DNA of 64,000 nucleotides from an uncultured Bacteroidota bacterium (GCA_946414435.1 CAMKOM010000006.1:62001-126000), one strand, 5' to 3'. Positions 54,601 to 63,973 are shown, numbered from the stretch's first letter. The notes: generated by a model from the sequence alone, not told the origin. Numbers and translations are program-made.

Positions 54601-55883
54601 ATAGATCCAAGTGAGGTTCCGGTTTCATAATGTTTTTTTTGAGACAAATCGTTGTTTAACAAATATATGCCATCATTATCTGTTCCCACCCAGATGTTAT
54701 CACCATCACAAAGAACTGACATTACACAACAAGTGCCAATGGTGTTCGCAATAGACGACATGCTACCGACAAACACAAATTCGTTTTCAGCCGCAGGCTC
54801 CATAACAACTCCCTGTTGAAAACAGCCTAGCCACAAATTGTTACGGTTATCGCGCATTATTGAGTGCACCTTTAGCTTCCGGCTGTCCAATCCAACCAAA
54901 CTCAAATTATAATCACTCAGCTCAGTAGTCGCCGTATTAAACATTTTTAACCCACTGCCATCAGTTCCAATCATAAGAAACGATGAATCAGCAGCTTGTA
55001 TATCCATAATTGCACTTCGTACCTGTCGCTGCGATGCCACCGTTGCAGTTTTTCCAGACACAACGTCACATCGCAGCAAATTACCCAGCGAAGTGCCCAT
55101 GTAAACAAAGCCATCGGGCGCACAGAACAACGAAAAGCACGACTCACTTCCTTCAAAAGTGTAGTTGGCAATAATCTTACGGTTGCGGTCGAGTACAAAC
55201 ACACCTTTATTTAATGTCGCTACCCAAAGATTTCCATTTTTGTCGAGCAGAAGTTTTTCTATATAGAAACAATTAGGCAACAACTCCGGATCCTGAAGTA
55301 GCGACAAAGTACCGTTGTTATTTTCAAGCACGAATATGCCATGTCCTGAAGTGCCAACCATAACCAAGCTGTCACTACCACTCACAATGCACGACACATT
55401 AACGCCATGTGGAAATTTCACACCTTCAATGTAGGCAGGGATTTCGGCAAAACACCGGGTCGAATGGTCATACGACAAAAGCCCAGTGAATGTGCCGACA
55501 AGGAATCTTCCATCACCAATCTGATGTATCAATCTAACATTGTTGTTCTGCAACGCAGAAGAATCGGGATCTTCTTTTTTATATGTCACAAAATCGGCAC
55601 CGTCGAACCGGACCAAACCATCTTCTGTTGCCACCCACACTACACCACTACGATCTTGAAAAACTTGATTCACCATATTTGACGGCAACACGCGCTCCGA
55701 AGTGAAAACAACACAGCTGCTAGCCAATGCCGTGGCATAAAGAAATGAGATAAAGCAAAAAGTCAACACAAGAGGCTTTAGACTAAAAGTCCTTGCGGCG
55801 GAAATGATATTTGAAACTGCCATCTTTAGCGCATCCATTCCATCGAAAATATTAGCTCGCCTAATCATTAAAAATTTCATCAC
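51675..55883 (-). CDS. Hybrid two-component system regulator (HTCS)
   Basis: 1402 residues. N-terminal signal anchor (about 35-55); Reg_prop propeller blades (VNQVFQDRSGVVWVATEDGL and later repeats of the form DxxGNLWxxT) to about 720; a Y_Y_Y domain; a membrane segment (about 835); histidine kinase with ISHEIRTPISLI (His about 872) and NILSNAFKHTP; receiver with phosphoacceptor Asp in VVSDVMMPVMDG (about 1189); AraC-type DNA-binding domain (about 1300-1390: GISRVHLHRKLREIT, VGFSSTSHFSTAFKDLYG). It senses a periplasmic oligosaccharide and controls the flanking SusCD operons. Both sensor and regulator parts look intact. Confidence 0.95.
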   Translation of the reverse strand: MMKFLMIRRANIFDGMDALKMAVSNIISAARTFSLKPLVLTFCFISFLYATALASSCVVFTSERVLPSNMVNQVFQDRSGVVWVATEDGLVRFDGADFVTYKKEDPDSSALQNNNVRLIHQIGDGRFLVGTFTGLLSYDHSTRCFAEIPAYIEGVKFPHGVNVSCIVSGSDSLVMVGTSGHGIFVLENNNGTLSLLQDPELLPNCFYIEKLLLDKNGNLWVATLNKGVFVLDRNRKIIANYTFEGSESCFSLFCAPDGFVYMGTSLGNLLRCDVVSGKTATVASQRQVRSAIMDIQAADSSFLMIGTDGSGLKMFNTATTELSDYNLSLVGLDSRKLKVHSIMRDNRNNLWLGCFQQGVVMEPAAENEFVFVGSMSSIANTIGTCCVMSVLCDGDNIWVGTDNDGIYLLNNDLSQKKHYETGTSLGSIPRTTLYVYRDSYRNVWVGSYLEGLYRLNETTGICVPFELADEGDFSHATSVYCMVEDSCQNLWVALSGIGLCRIAIPTLDQKIYHAMPSGVGYSATANQLPLSWINVMLITGNRLYFGGYGGLGCLNMDTEDFVSVLGENLMFSGEVVYALHEDTDGIIWVGTASGLICFDPRTRETVKYTTFNGLPSNSVSSIESDVDGNLWISTNSGVTCLDRQSYSFSNYYSSDGLQCNEFSKSASSVDGKGRVFFGGVNGMICFNPKKIRKQYSIPSIMLTNFYIHNMPVAKGMLSGGRPIVDCDISKAEKVFLSHTDNSFSIEFSAMEYANPGRITYLYNMDGKGWIHLRNGSNKVSFSNLEPGKHEFCVKAVDANSFSKTRRLLIYIAAPWYSTTIAYIAYVLLVMAGIIIMVLHLQRNRNLRMQVIEHKYAEDMNEAKLRFFINISHEIRTPISLIIGPLQMLIKSDSDPVRQRTYDTIKRNAERILSLINQLMDIRKIDKGQMRLTFAECDIVKVVRDICANFEYQADIQCVGLNFEANEPEIRAWIDPDNFDKIIVNILSNAFKHTPRNGEINVAVSVDKANPANGFAEGSVVIDVEDSGTGINPDELHRIFERFYQSQSEKSVSGTGVGLHLTKSLVELHHGTVVAANNVGKPGCHFTVSLPLGSNHLSKEELSVVTEAQVEDNFDVQPAPQAVLPRIESGPKKQAKTKYRVLIVEDDDEIRKYISDELSLYFHVVEYTNGADALDAILQKTPDIVVSDVMMPVMDGQTLCRKIKQNITVNYLPVILLTSLATENDRIKGLDAGADAYLTKPFSIDVLRHTIMNLVRSRETLKNNFQGRQTQGADVKRIEVNSPDDRLMQRVMTVINKNIDNPELSVEMIASMVGISRVHLHRKLREITNQSTRVFIRNVRLQQAAALLSEKRQSIAEIAEIVGFSSTSHFSTAFKDLYGMAPSEYMEKNVGSKDGESADIAAD

Positions 55884-56222
55884 ACTGTTTCTTCAAAATT
55901 TGTCATATGCCCAAATACGGGCATTCACAAAATTAATTATAAAAATTACAATTAAAAACAAATAAAACATTATAACACAACCGCATATATGATATCAATG
56001 TTATATTAGTTAAAAATTTTGTAACAAAAATAAGCAAAAGATGTTACAAATGCCAAAAATCATGAAACACTTTTTAAAGGCATACTTAAAGGCAATTCGG
56101 AAATTCGTACATCAAAATAAAAATGGGGAATTACAGCGCAAATAGCATTAAAATAAACTGGCGAATTCCATGAATTTGTCAGCGGGTGACTAATCTATTT
56201 AATAATTAACAAAAACTTTTGT
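55884..56222. promoter_or_regulatory. PUL divergent intergenic region with candidate regulator sites (B)
   Basis: 339 nt, AT-rich, between the regulator gene and the plus-strand susC. Contains ATGCCC-6-GGGCAT (55907-55924) just upstream of the regulator gene; TGTAACA (56020-56026) and TGTTACA (56042-56048) inverted at 22-nt spacing; and the palindrome ATTCCATGAATT (56165-56176). The last two motifs match region 51297-51674. No clear TAnnTTTG box was found before susC. Confidence 0.5.
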
Positions 56223-59200
56223 ATGATGAAAATGCATCTATTATGGAAAAACGCAGTGCTTGCACTGCCAATGATGCTGCTATCCGTCGGAGCTTTTGCC
56301 CAGCAACATGAGATAAAGGGCTCAGTTCTTGACGAATCGCAACTTCCCATTCCGGGAGCAAACGTGGTTATTAAAGGAACCACAACTGGTACTATTACCG
56401 CTGGTAATGGTGAATTTACAATGAATGCCGCCGATGGCGATGTTCTTCAAGTATCCTACATAGGTTACACTACTGAAGAAATCACCGTTAACGGCAATGG
56501 CCCGTACAACATTGCCCTGGTGCCTGATTTGGTAGGCCTGGACGAGGTTGTGGTTGTAGGTTATGGTACGCAAAAAAAGAGCGACTTGACTGGTTCAGTT
56601 GCTTCAGTGCGTTCTGACGACCTCAAAAAACTTTCAATCACCGACGCTGCTTCGGCTCTGCAAGGTAAAGCATCTGGCGTTCAGATTTTGAACTACTCTG
56701 GTGCTCCTGGTCAAGGCGCTGCAATCCGCGTTCGTGGTTATTCTTCTAACAGTGGTAACATCGGACCTCTGTTGATTGTTGACGGTTTGAAGGTGGACAA
56801 CATCCAATACCTCGACCCATCAATGATTGAATCAATGGAGATCTTGAAGGACGCCGCATCGGCTGCCATCTATGGTGCTGAGGCTGGTAACGGCGTTGTG
56901 CTCATCACCACAAAGACTGGTCAGGACAAGGGCGACGGTACTATCACCTATAGCTACAAACTGACTCAAAACCAATTGGCCAAAAAGCCGGGTGTGATGA
57001 ACCGTGAGCAATACATCGACTTCATGAAACAAAAAGGTGAAGATATTGAAGAGGCTATGCGTGATGCAGGCGATGACGGCGAAATTGACACTGATTGGGC
57101 CGACGCTTTGTTCGAGAAGAGCTTCACTCACCAACACTCTCTGTCAATGCAGGGTGGTAACCAACGCGGTCACTACTTCCTGTCGTTGAACTCACTGAAC
57201 AACAACGGTATCGTTGTTGGTGACAAAGACGTTTACAAACGTTTGTCTGCACAAATCAACGCCGACTATAAGATTAAAGATTGGCTGACTGTTGGTACAA
57301 ACACCTCTATCGAGAAATGGTCTACCACTTCAGTATCTCACATGTCAGAAACCAACTCAGTTATGATGGCCGCTTTCCAGAACGACCCTCTGACTCCGGT
57401 TTACTATGACGATTACAGCGATTTCAAACTTGCAACTGCAAATAAATATGATGTAGAAAAAGGTGGTAATCCTGACCTTGCAATGAGAGATGACAAAGGC
57501 CGTCTGTTGGCTGTTTCAAAATATGTTGATAATGACCACGGTTCACCGCTTATTCAGTTGTATCGTACACACACTGACAATGGTGGCGTTTCTGTTCGCG
57601 GTACAGCATTTGCAAACCTTTCACCTATTAAAGGTTTTGTATACACATCTCGCCTTGGTTACCGTATCAACTACAGCAACCGTCACAACTACTCTACTCC
57701 GTACTATGCAAACTCAATGGCTCATAGCGAGACATATACCTTGGAAGCAAGCGCCAACACTGGTCTCTACTATCAGTGGGAGAACTTCTTCAACTATAAC
57801 CTCGACCTTGGCAAGAACAATATTGGTTTGATGGCCGGTATGTCATATATCGAGAACAAGAGCGATAATGTAAACGGTAGTGCAACTGGTGAAGACATCT
57901 TAAGCTCATACGAAGAGAACTTCCGTTACTTGAACTATGTTGCTAACAACACAAGAGAAAATGCAATAACTAAAGACGTAAGCGGTGAAGACATCACCAA
58001 ATATGATGTTAAGTTTAAAGAGGGCTCAACCGCCACTTTGGATGATATCGAAGGTATTTCAAGCATAACCTATAAAACAACAGAAACTGTTGACTTGGTA
58101 ACCAAATCATTTGGTAACGCTCCTAGCCGTTCTGCAAACCTTTCTTACTTTGGCCGTTTGACTTATTCTTACGACAACAAGTATAGCTTGCAGTTCAACT
58201 TCCGTGCTGACGCATTCGATACTTCGAAACTTCCGAAAGACAGCCGTTGGGGTAAATTCCCATCAGTATCTGCAGGTTGGACACTCAGCAACGAGAGCTT
58301 TATTAAAGACAACATCAGCACAGACATGCTTTCGTTCTTGAAACTCCGCGCTTCTTGGGGTCGCAATGGTAACATCAATGTGTTGAACAACTACCCGTAT
58401 TCATCTACCATTTCTTACAATCAATCATGGTATCAATACAGTGTAGCTGATGGTGCAGCACAAATATTTGGTTCACTTCCTTCTCGTTTGGCTAACCCCG
58501 ATCTGAAATGGGAGACTTCAGAGCAAATCGACCTTGGTCTTGACGCACGCTTCCTGAACAGCCGTCTGTCACTTGGCATCGACTGGTACAAGAAGACCAC
58601 AAAAGACCTTTTGGTTAGCGTAACTCCTCCTCTCGAGGTTGGTGTTTCAGAAGTAACAAAGAACGCCGGTGAGATTGAGAACAAAGGTCTTGAGATTGAA
58701 TTGGGCTGGAAAGACAAACTTGGTGACTTCAGCTACAATGTAAACGCAAACATGTCGACTTTGAAAAACAAGGTTACTTACATTGACCCGAACGCAGGTG
58801 CTCGCATTCTGCATGGTTCATACTATGTTAACCAGATCAGAAACGCCTTTGAGGAAGGTCACTCAATCTGGTACTTCTATGGCTACAAATTCGACAAAGT
58901 CAACTCTGAGGATGGTACCTACACATTGGTTGATATGGACGGTGACGGCCAAATCACTGACGCCGACCGTACCGACATTGGTCAAGGTATGCCGAAGTAC
59001 ACTTACGGTTTGACCATCAACTTGGAATACAAAGGCTTCGACTTTACCGTATTCGGTAATGGCGTAGGCGGCAACAAGATCTTCCCTGTTCTGTTCCGTA
59101 CCGACCGTATGTACAACAACACTCTTGAGTACTATCACGAGAACGCATGGACAGAAGACAACAAGGGTGCTTCTATGCCGAGCCTCGAGGTTGTTGCCAA

Positions 59201-59483
59201 CGACCCGAAATACTGGGCATCAAGCGCCAACATCTTCAAAGGCGACTACTTCAAGTTCAAACAAATACAATTGGGTTACACTCTGCCTGCCGACTTAACT
59301 AAGAAGGCTTTCATCCAGAATGCACGTGTATTCGTTTCTCTTGACGACTTCTTTACTATTACCAAGTATCCTGGTTTCGATCCGGAAACTGCAACAACAT
59401 CGAACGCAGACCAGATGGGTATCGACCTTGGTACATATCCTGTTTCGAAGAAATTCGTCTTCGGATTTAGTTTAACATTCTAA
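56223..59483 (+). CDS. SusC/RagA TonB-dependent outer-membrane transporter (third pair)
   Basis: 1086 residues. Signal peptide ends at GAFAQ (about 27). Carboxypeptidase-D-like domain (IKGSVLDESQLPIPGANVVI), then DEVVVVGYGTQKKSDLTGSV, plug (IRVRGYSSNSGNIGPLLIVD, AAIYGAEAGNGVVLITTKTG) and barrel ending KKFVFGFSLTF. Its first 120 residues closely resemble those of the first-pair SusC, so the two are paralogues. Codon use is richer in T-ending codons than in the metabolic genes to the left, as expected for a highly expressed membrane gene. Confidence 0.93.
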   Translation: MMKMHLLWKNAVLALPMMLLSVGAFAQQHEIKGSVLDESQLPIPGANVVIKGTTTGTITAGNGEFTMNAADGDVLQVSYIGYTTEEITVNGNGPYNIALVPDLVGLDEVVVVGYGTQKKSDLTGSVASVRSDDLKKLSITDAASALQGKASGVQILNYSGAPGQGAAIRVRGYSSNSGNIGPLLIVDGLKVDNIQYLDPSMIESMEILKDAASAAIYGAEAGNGVVLITTKTGQDKGDGTITYSYKLTQNQLAKKPGVMNREQYIDFMKQKGEDIEEAMRDAGDDGEIDTDWADALFEKSFTHQHSLSMQGGNQRGHYFLSLNSLNNNGIVVGDKDVYKRLSAQINADYKIKDWLTVGTNTSIEKWSTTSVSHMSETNSVMMAAFQNDPLTPVYYDDYSDFKLATANKYDVEKGGNPDLAMRDDKGRLLAVSKYVDNDHGSPLIQLYRTHTDNGGVSVRGTAFANLSPIKGFVYTSRLGYRINYSNRHNYSTPYYANSMAHSETYTLEASANTGLYYQWENFFNYNLDLGKNNIGLMAGMSYIENKSDNVNGSATGEDILSSYEENFRYLNYVANNTRENAITKDVSGEDITKYDVKFKEGSTATLDDIEGISSITYKTTETVDLVTKSFGNAPSRSANLSYFGRLTYSYDNKYSLQFNFRADAFDTSKLPKDSRWGKFPSVSAGWTLSNESFIKDNISTDMLSFLKLRASWGRNGNINVLNNYPYSSTISYNQSWYQYSVADGAAQIFGSLPSRLANPDLKWETSEQIDLGLDARFLNSRLSLGIDWYKKTTKDLLVSVTPPLEVGVSEVTKNAGEIENKGLEIELGWKDKLGDFSYNVNANMSTLKNKVTYIDPNAGARILHGSYYVNQIRNAFEEGHSIWYFYGYKFDKVNSEDGTYTLVDMDGDGQITDADRTDIGQGMPKYTYGLTINLEYKGFDFTVFGNGVGGNKIFPVLFRTDRMYNNTLEYYHENAWTEDNKGASMPSLEVVANDPKYWASSANIFKGDYFKFKQIQLGYTLPADLTKKAFIQNARVFVSLDDFFTITKYPGFDPETATTSNADQMGIDLGTYPVSKKFVFGFSLTF

Positions 59484-59497
59484 AAAATTGATGAAAT

Positions 59498-61282
59498 ATG
59501 AACAAGTTTAAATTTTCGATACTGATTGGCGCATGTGCCATTATGGCCACTGCGTGCGAAGATAAGCTTGATGAGGAGCAGAAGGGTGTGATATCCTATG
59601 AAAACTTCTATCAGACTGACGACGATGCACAGAATGCCTTAAACGGTATGTACGATGTGTTTTCTAAAGCAATGACAAATGCCAACAACGTTGGTATTCA
59701 AAACGCAATGTTCTTTACCTTCAACCTCTGCGGCGATGATATGTATGCTGCAGGTGAGTTCTATGGTGATAACGACTTCATGTCACAGCTTAACGAATTC
59801 CGCTATGCTTCTGACCATGAGTGCTTGACCAATGCTTACAAAGCATTCTACAACATTATCTATGCTGCCAACTTGGTTATCAACAATGTTGGTAAAGAAG
59901 GTGCAGAAATGACTGATGTTAAGAAACGCTGCATAGCTGAGGCTCGTGTTGTACGCGCTTACTGCCACATGATGCTTGCTTCTGTATGGTTCGATCCTCC
60001 GAAAATTGAGAAAGTGCTCACTGGTAGCGAGGAGATTCTTAACAGTGACCACACTGAGTTGCTCACATGGTGCGGTGACGAGTGTATGGCAGTTGTTGAT
60101 GACTTGGACGAGAGAAATGGTTCATCAGACAAAGATGGTACCGTTAAGGTTACAAAAGGTTTTGCTCAATTTGTAGCTGGTAAATCTTATATGTTTGCCG
60201 GAGAGTTTGAGAAATCAAAATCAGCCCTCAAACCTTTGGTTGAATCACCAAACTACGCACTTGTTCCTTCTGATCGCATTGGCGAGACATTCAAAGCCAA
60301 AGGCGATGGCAACGAGGAGCAGATTATGGCCACTAATATTTCTGTGAACATGGCTGTAGGCGTATGGAATGGTATGATTCAACGCAGTGTTTGGATGTAC
60401 TCTAACATCATGAACTGGCGTCTTGACCACTTGGCAGGCGCACCTGAAGAAATCACCAATGGTTGGGGTGGTCTTGGTCTTCGCGAAGACTGGACTACAG
60501 ATTTCATTAACAACGATGGTGAGGATTCACCACGCCGCAAAGCTTGGATGAAGAGTGTTGATGAAGTATTTTATGAAATGAGCTACGGTGCAGGCGACCT
60601 CAAAGACGGTAAACCTATGACCCGTGCTGAGAAGGAAGTTGACCCGAACCGTGGTATCAAAAAATGCATCTACGGCTACACATTCTATTGGGAGTACAAA
60701 CGTCAATTCTTGAATGAAGAGACATATCCTGGCCAGGCATTCCCAGTTAGAAACACTCTGCTTGCACGCTTGGGTGAAGCTTACTTGCTCTATGCTGAGG
60801 CTTGCGCAAGAACTAACGATGAAGCCGAAGGTCAGAAATACTTGGAAGCAATTCAAAAACGTGCTGGTTCAAAAACTGTAGGTCTCAATGGTAAATCATT
60901 GTTGGATGCTGTTAAGGAAGAAAAACGCTTTGAGTTGTTTGCTGAAGGTTGCCGCTGGCCCGATATGGTTCGCTGGAGCGAGCAGGACGGCGATGCCAGC
61001 ATCTTTGACAGAATCAAAGACAATGGAAAAATGGTTCCGACAATGTATGACGCATTCTTCGATGCAAACGGTTCTGTAACCATTCCAAAAGAAGAAGGTG
61101 GAGATCCTAAAGAGTCTAAACACAGATTCTACATTGAAGAGAGCCATCCGAATACTGGCGAAGTTGGATTTACCAACCCAACCAAGTATAAATACTTCCC
61201 AATTCCGTTCAGCGAGACTCAGGTTAATCCAAAAATCAAACAACACGAAGGCTGGACAACAGCAGAAACTACAGAAGAATAA
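59498..61282 (+). CDS. SusD/RagB family surface glycan-binding lipoprotein (third pair)
   Basis: 594 residues. Lipobox MATAC (Cys at 20). SusD marks: ARVVRAYCHMMLASVWFD, LLYAEACARTNDE, IQKRAGSKTVG and KRFELFAEGCRWPDMVRW. It lies 14 nt after its susC and is followed by a terminator, so the pair is a two-gene operon. Confidence 0.92.
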   Translation: MNKFKFSILIGACAIMATACEDKLDEEQKGVISYENFYQTDDDAQNALNGMYDVFSKAMTNANNVGIQNAMFFTFNLCGDDMYAAGEFYGDNDFMSQLNEFRYASDHECLTNAYKAFYNIIYAANLVINNVGKEGAEMTDVKKRCIAEARVVRAYCHMMLASVWFDPPKIEKVLTGSEEILNSDHTELLTWCGDECMAVVDDLDERNGSSDKDGTVKVTKGFAQFVAGKSYMFAGEFEKSKSALKPLVESPNYALVPSDRIGETFKAKGDGNEEQIMATNISVNMAVGVWNGMIQRSVWMYSNIMNWRLDHLAGAPEEITNGWGGLGLREDWTTDFINNDGEDSPRRKAWMKSVDEVFYEMSYGAGDLKDGKPMTRAEKEVDPNRGIKKCIYGYTFYWEYKRQFLNEETYPGQAFPVRNTLLARLGEAYLLYAEACARTNDEAEGQKYLEAIQKRAGSKTVGLNGKSLLDAVKEEKRFELFAEGCRWPDMVRWSEQDGDASIFDRIKDNGKMVPTMYDAFFDANGSVTIPKEEGGDPKESKHRFYIEESHPNTGEVGFTNPTKYKYFPIPFSETQVNPKIKQHEGWTTAETTEE

Positions 61283-61300
61283 TCTTATCTGTTGAATAAT

Positions 61301-61333
61301 AAAAAAGGCTGCTCAAAAGGCAGCCTTTTTTGT
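61301..61333 (+). terminator. Terminator of the plus-strand SusCD operon
   Basis: Stem AAAAAAGGCTGC/GCAGCCTTTTTT with a 7-nt loop and T tract, 18 nt after the susD stop. Confidence 0.88.
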
Positions 61334-61401
61334 TTTCATTTATTTGTGCGAATTATTGCAAAAACCCCAACTTCAAAGAATACATCTTACCACACTATTA
61401 C

Positions 61402-61409
61402 TAAATTTG
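61402..61409 (+). promoter_or_regulatory. -7 box of the esterase gene
   Basis: TAAATTTG, exact TAnnTTTG match, 28 nt before the ATG at 61437. Confidence 0.5.
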
Positions 61410-61436
61410 CTATCATTTGATTTTAAACCGTTTTAT

Positions 61437-62399
61437 ATGAAAAAGTTTGGATTAACAATTGCTGCCGGACTACTGAGCATAGCCGGCTTTGCACAAATGC
61501 CAGGCGGCGGATTCGGCGGCTTTGGCGGCAACCAGAGCAGCACCGACACAATGCGCTACTCTCAAAAATTCCTCAACATCAACTATGCTGGCGACAATGA
61601 GGTTTACCACAATCTCGACATCTATCTGCCCAAAGAAGAAAAATCGAGCTATCCGGTGGTTATACACATCTACGGAAGCGCATGGTTTAGCAACAACTCT
61701 AAGGGAGCAGCTGACCTCAACACCATTTGTGCCGCTTTGCTCGATGCAGGATACGCCGTTGTAACACCCAACCACCGTTCAAGCGGCGATGCCAAATATC
61801 CGGCACAGATAAACGATATTAAGGCTGTAATTCGCTTTGTACGCGGCAATGCAGACAAATATCACTTCGACACTTCGTTTATTGCAACTTCTGGCTTCTC
61901 GTCGGGCGGGCACTTGGCATCACTTGCCGCTACAACCCGCAACGAAAAAGTTGCCGATGTTGATGGCTACAAGGTTGATTTGGAAGGGAATGTGGGACAG
62001 TTTACTAACTTCAGCAGCAGTGTTGACGCGGCTTGCGACTGGTCAGGACCTGTTGATTTGATGCACATGGACTGCGGCGAGGCTATGAAAATGCCAACAT
62101 CGCCGGAAGAGGTAGTGCTTGGCGTACCAATGAAGGGTAACGAAAACCGCTACAAGGCTTTGAGCGCACCAACATTTATCGACCCGACAGACCCTCCAAT
62201 CATTGTCTGCCACGGCAAAAAAGACAATGTGGTGCCTTTCTGCCAAGGTGAAAGCTTCTACAATGCACTAAAAGCAAAAGGTGTCAAAACTGATTTCATT
62301 CCCGTTGAAGACGGCGGACACGGATTCAACATGTACTCGAAAGAGAATCTGGCAAAAATGGTCAACTTCTTGAACGATGCCCGCAAGGAGAAAAAATAA
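61437..62399 (+). CDS. Secreted alpha/beta-hydrolase, BD-FAE-type carbohydrate esterase
   Basis: 320 residues, signal peptide ending AGFAQ (20), then a Gly/Phe-rich stretch. Alpha/beta-hydrolase fold: oxyanion region VVIHIYGSAWF, nucleophile Ser155 in SGFSSGGHLA, Asp in CHGKKDNVVPF, His in EDGGHGFNMYS. It resembles bifunctional feruloyl/acetyl esterases (BD-FAE) of rumen Bacteroidetes that act on xylan side chains. It is the only carbohydrate-active-looking enzyme beside the SusCD locus. The start is ATG 61437; an upstream frame from 61344 lacks a promoter-compatible start. Confidence 0.82.
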   Translation: MKKFGLTIAAGLLSIAGFAQMPGGGFGGFGGNQSSTDTMRYSQKFLNINYAGDNEVYHNLDIYLPKEEKSSYPVVIHIYGSAWFSNNSKGAADLNTICAALLDAGYAVVTPNHRSSGDAKYPAQINDIKAVIRFVRGNADKYHFDTSFIATSGFSSGGHLASLAATTRNEKVADVDGYKVDLEGNVGQFTNFSSSVDAACDWSGPVDLMHMDCGEAMKMPTSPEEVVLGVPMKGNENRYKALSAPTFIDPTDPPIIVCHGKKDNVVPFCQGESFYNALKAKGVKTDFIPVEDGGHGFNMYSKENLAKMVNFLNDARKEKK

Positions 62400-62418
62400 A
62401 TTCTTCTTTTCCTATCAT

Positions 62419-62446
62419 AAAAAGCCGGCACTAAACCGGCTTTTTT
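62419..62446 (+). terminator. Terminator of the esterase gene
   Basis: Stem AAAAAGCCGG/CCGGCTTTTT with a 7-nt loop and T tract, 20 nt past the stop. Confidence 0.85.
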
Positions 62447-62539
62447 ATTTGTGCCGTTTTTTTGGAACACATTACATTAAACACAGTGTTTCGAACTTAA
62501 AAAATACTATCTTTACCACGCAACTAATATCAAAAAACG

Positions 62540-62980
62540 ATGAAACATATAGCCTTAATGTCGCTTTGCATGGCTCTTTGCGGAAATTTGTGGGCACAAG
62601 AACCCATTGTCAAGCAAATGAGCAAAGCCGATTTCCTGACAAAAGTGATGAACTACGAAGAGAATCCTAACCAATGGGTCTATCTTGGTGACAAACCATG
62701 CATAGTCGACTTTTATGCCGACTGGTGTGGCCCATGCCGGATAGCATCGCCTATCTTAGAAGATTTAGCCAATGAGTACAAAGGTAAAATTGATGTTTAC
62801 AAAGTCAATACCGACCAAGAGAAAGCGTTGTCAGCAGCCTTCGGAATACAAGGAATTCCTGCTTTCTTATATTGTCCGCTCAAAGGTAAACCGCAAATGA
62901 CATCAGGTATTGCCCGTTCAGTCGAAGAAACAAAGGCATTTTTCAAAAGGATTATTGAAGAGTTTCTGCTGAAACAATAG
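62540..62980 (+). CDS. Periplasmic thioredoxin-like protein
   Basis: 146 residues with a signal peptide (MKHIALMSLCMALCGNLWAQ, cleavage after about 20). Thioredoxin fold with the active site DWCGPCR (Cys63 and Cys66) and the cis-Pro loop GIQGIPAFLY. Probably keeps periplasmic cysteines reduced or catalyses disulfide exchange. A weak -7 element TATCTTTA (62508-62515) with a TTTC -33 box stands upstream. It converges on the DUF4249 gene with a 3-nt gap and no terminator. Confidence 0.9.
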   Translation: MKHIALMSLCMALCGNLWAQEPIVKQMSKADFLTKVMNYEENPNQWVYLGDKPCIVDFYADWCGPCRIASPILEDLANEYKGKIDVYKVNTDQEKALSAAFGIQGIPAFLYCPLKGKPQMTSGIARSVEETKAFFKRIIEEFLLKQ

Positions 62981-62983
62981 TCC

Positions 62984-63832
62984 CTATTGGCCGATCATAA
63001 CCACACGCCGACGGGCCGTGCCTATCACAAACCTTGTCTTTATCACCGACGATGCGTGAAAACACCCCAAAGCCGATGGCAGAATATTGCTTTCTGGATT
63101 TGTAAGCGGCGGTTGTATGTTGCTGTAGATGGTTGAAAATTGCTTTGACAGTCCCGAGAAATACTCGTATGCGCTTGCCGATAGTGCATAGACGCAAACC
63201 ATGACCGAATCGCCGGCGACAAATGTGTGCGGAATGGTCATTTTATAGATGTCGGTAAGATGCGAATCTTCATATAACCAAAGCGAAAGTCCATCGTTAA
63301 GCAAAGTTCCATTTTTCTCAATTTCGACACGATAGAATTGCACCGAATCGTTGTTTTGCCTTGAATAAATCGACACGTAGTAACCGATGGTGTCGAAAAT
63401 GGTGTAGTTGTCGCGGTACTCAACCACCATTGAATCAATTATTGCCCGGGGAGGCATCTTGTCTATAGAACTATAATGCTCACCATCTACTTCAACAGTA
63501 AGCAGATAGCGCGTACCTGCCTCACCGTTTATTTCTGTGGTCCAATACCGACCCTTGCCTATGCCGATAAGCTGCGCAGCGTTGCCTTGGTCGTCACGAA
63601 GAAAGACAATTGCGTTGTCAACCAACTCACAGTCATTGCTGTCCAAGGCACTAACCGAGCGCGAGACAATGACCGTTGAGACAGAGTCCGCGTCAGTCAC
63701 TCGGCCTTCGATGACCACAACTCGCTCGCCATCGCCAAAAGCATTAAAATCAGACGGCTCGTAGCAACCTGTGGTAAAGAATGTTACAGCCGCTATCACC
63801 GGCAATAATATGGATTTGCGAAACTTGCTCAT
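62984..63832 (-). CDS. DUF4249-like lipoprotein
   Basis: 282 residues with a lipoprotein signal (VTFFTTGC, Cys at about 23). The start VVIEGRVTDADSVSTVIVSR and the LTVEVDGEHYSSIDKMPP stretch fit DUF4249, a Bacteroidetes family often encoded next to TonB-dependent receptors and thought to work at the outer membrane. Function unknown. An exact -7 box lies 8 nt upstream of the ATG. Confidence 0.75.
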   Translation of the reverse strand: MSKFRKSILLPVIAAVTFFTTGCYEPSDFNAFGDGERVVVIEGRVTDADSVSTVIVSRSVSALDSNDCELVDNAIVFLRDDQGNAAQLIGIGKGRYWTTEINGEAGTRYLLTVEVDGEHYSSIDKMPPRAIIDSMVVEYRDNYTIFDTIGYYVSIYSRQNNDSVQFYRVEIEKNGTLLNDGLSLWLYEDSHLTDIYKMTIPHTFVAGDSVMVCVYALSASAYEYFSGLSKQFSTIYSNIQPPLTNPESNILPSALGCFHASSVIKTRFVIGTARRRVVMIGQ

Positions 63833-63840
63833 TTCGGAAG

Positions 63841-63848
63841 CAAATATA
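63841..63848 (-). promoter_or_regulatory. -7 box of the DUF4249 gene
   Basis: Minus-strand TATATTTG, exact TAnnTTTG match, 8 nt before the start codon; the transcript would be almost leaderless. Confidence 0.5.
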
Positions 63849-63973
63849 TTAATAATTGGTAAGAGGGAAGAGTTTAGGTGTTGGGTGCTGGGGGTTAGAA
63901 ATTTTATGTTCTAGGATTAGCATCGGCATTAGTGTCTGTGTTAGCGTTTTAGTTTTTCGTTTTCCGTTTATGT

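Noticed and set aside
61344-61436. Upstream extension of the esterase gene
   Set aside because: It would place 31 non-signal residues before a clear signal peptide and spans the -7 box at 61402-61409.
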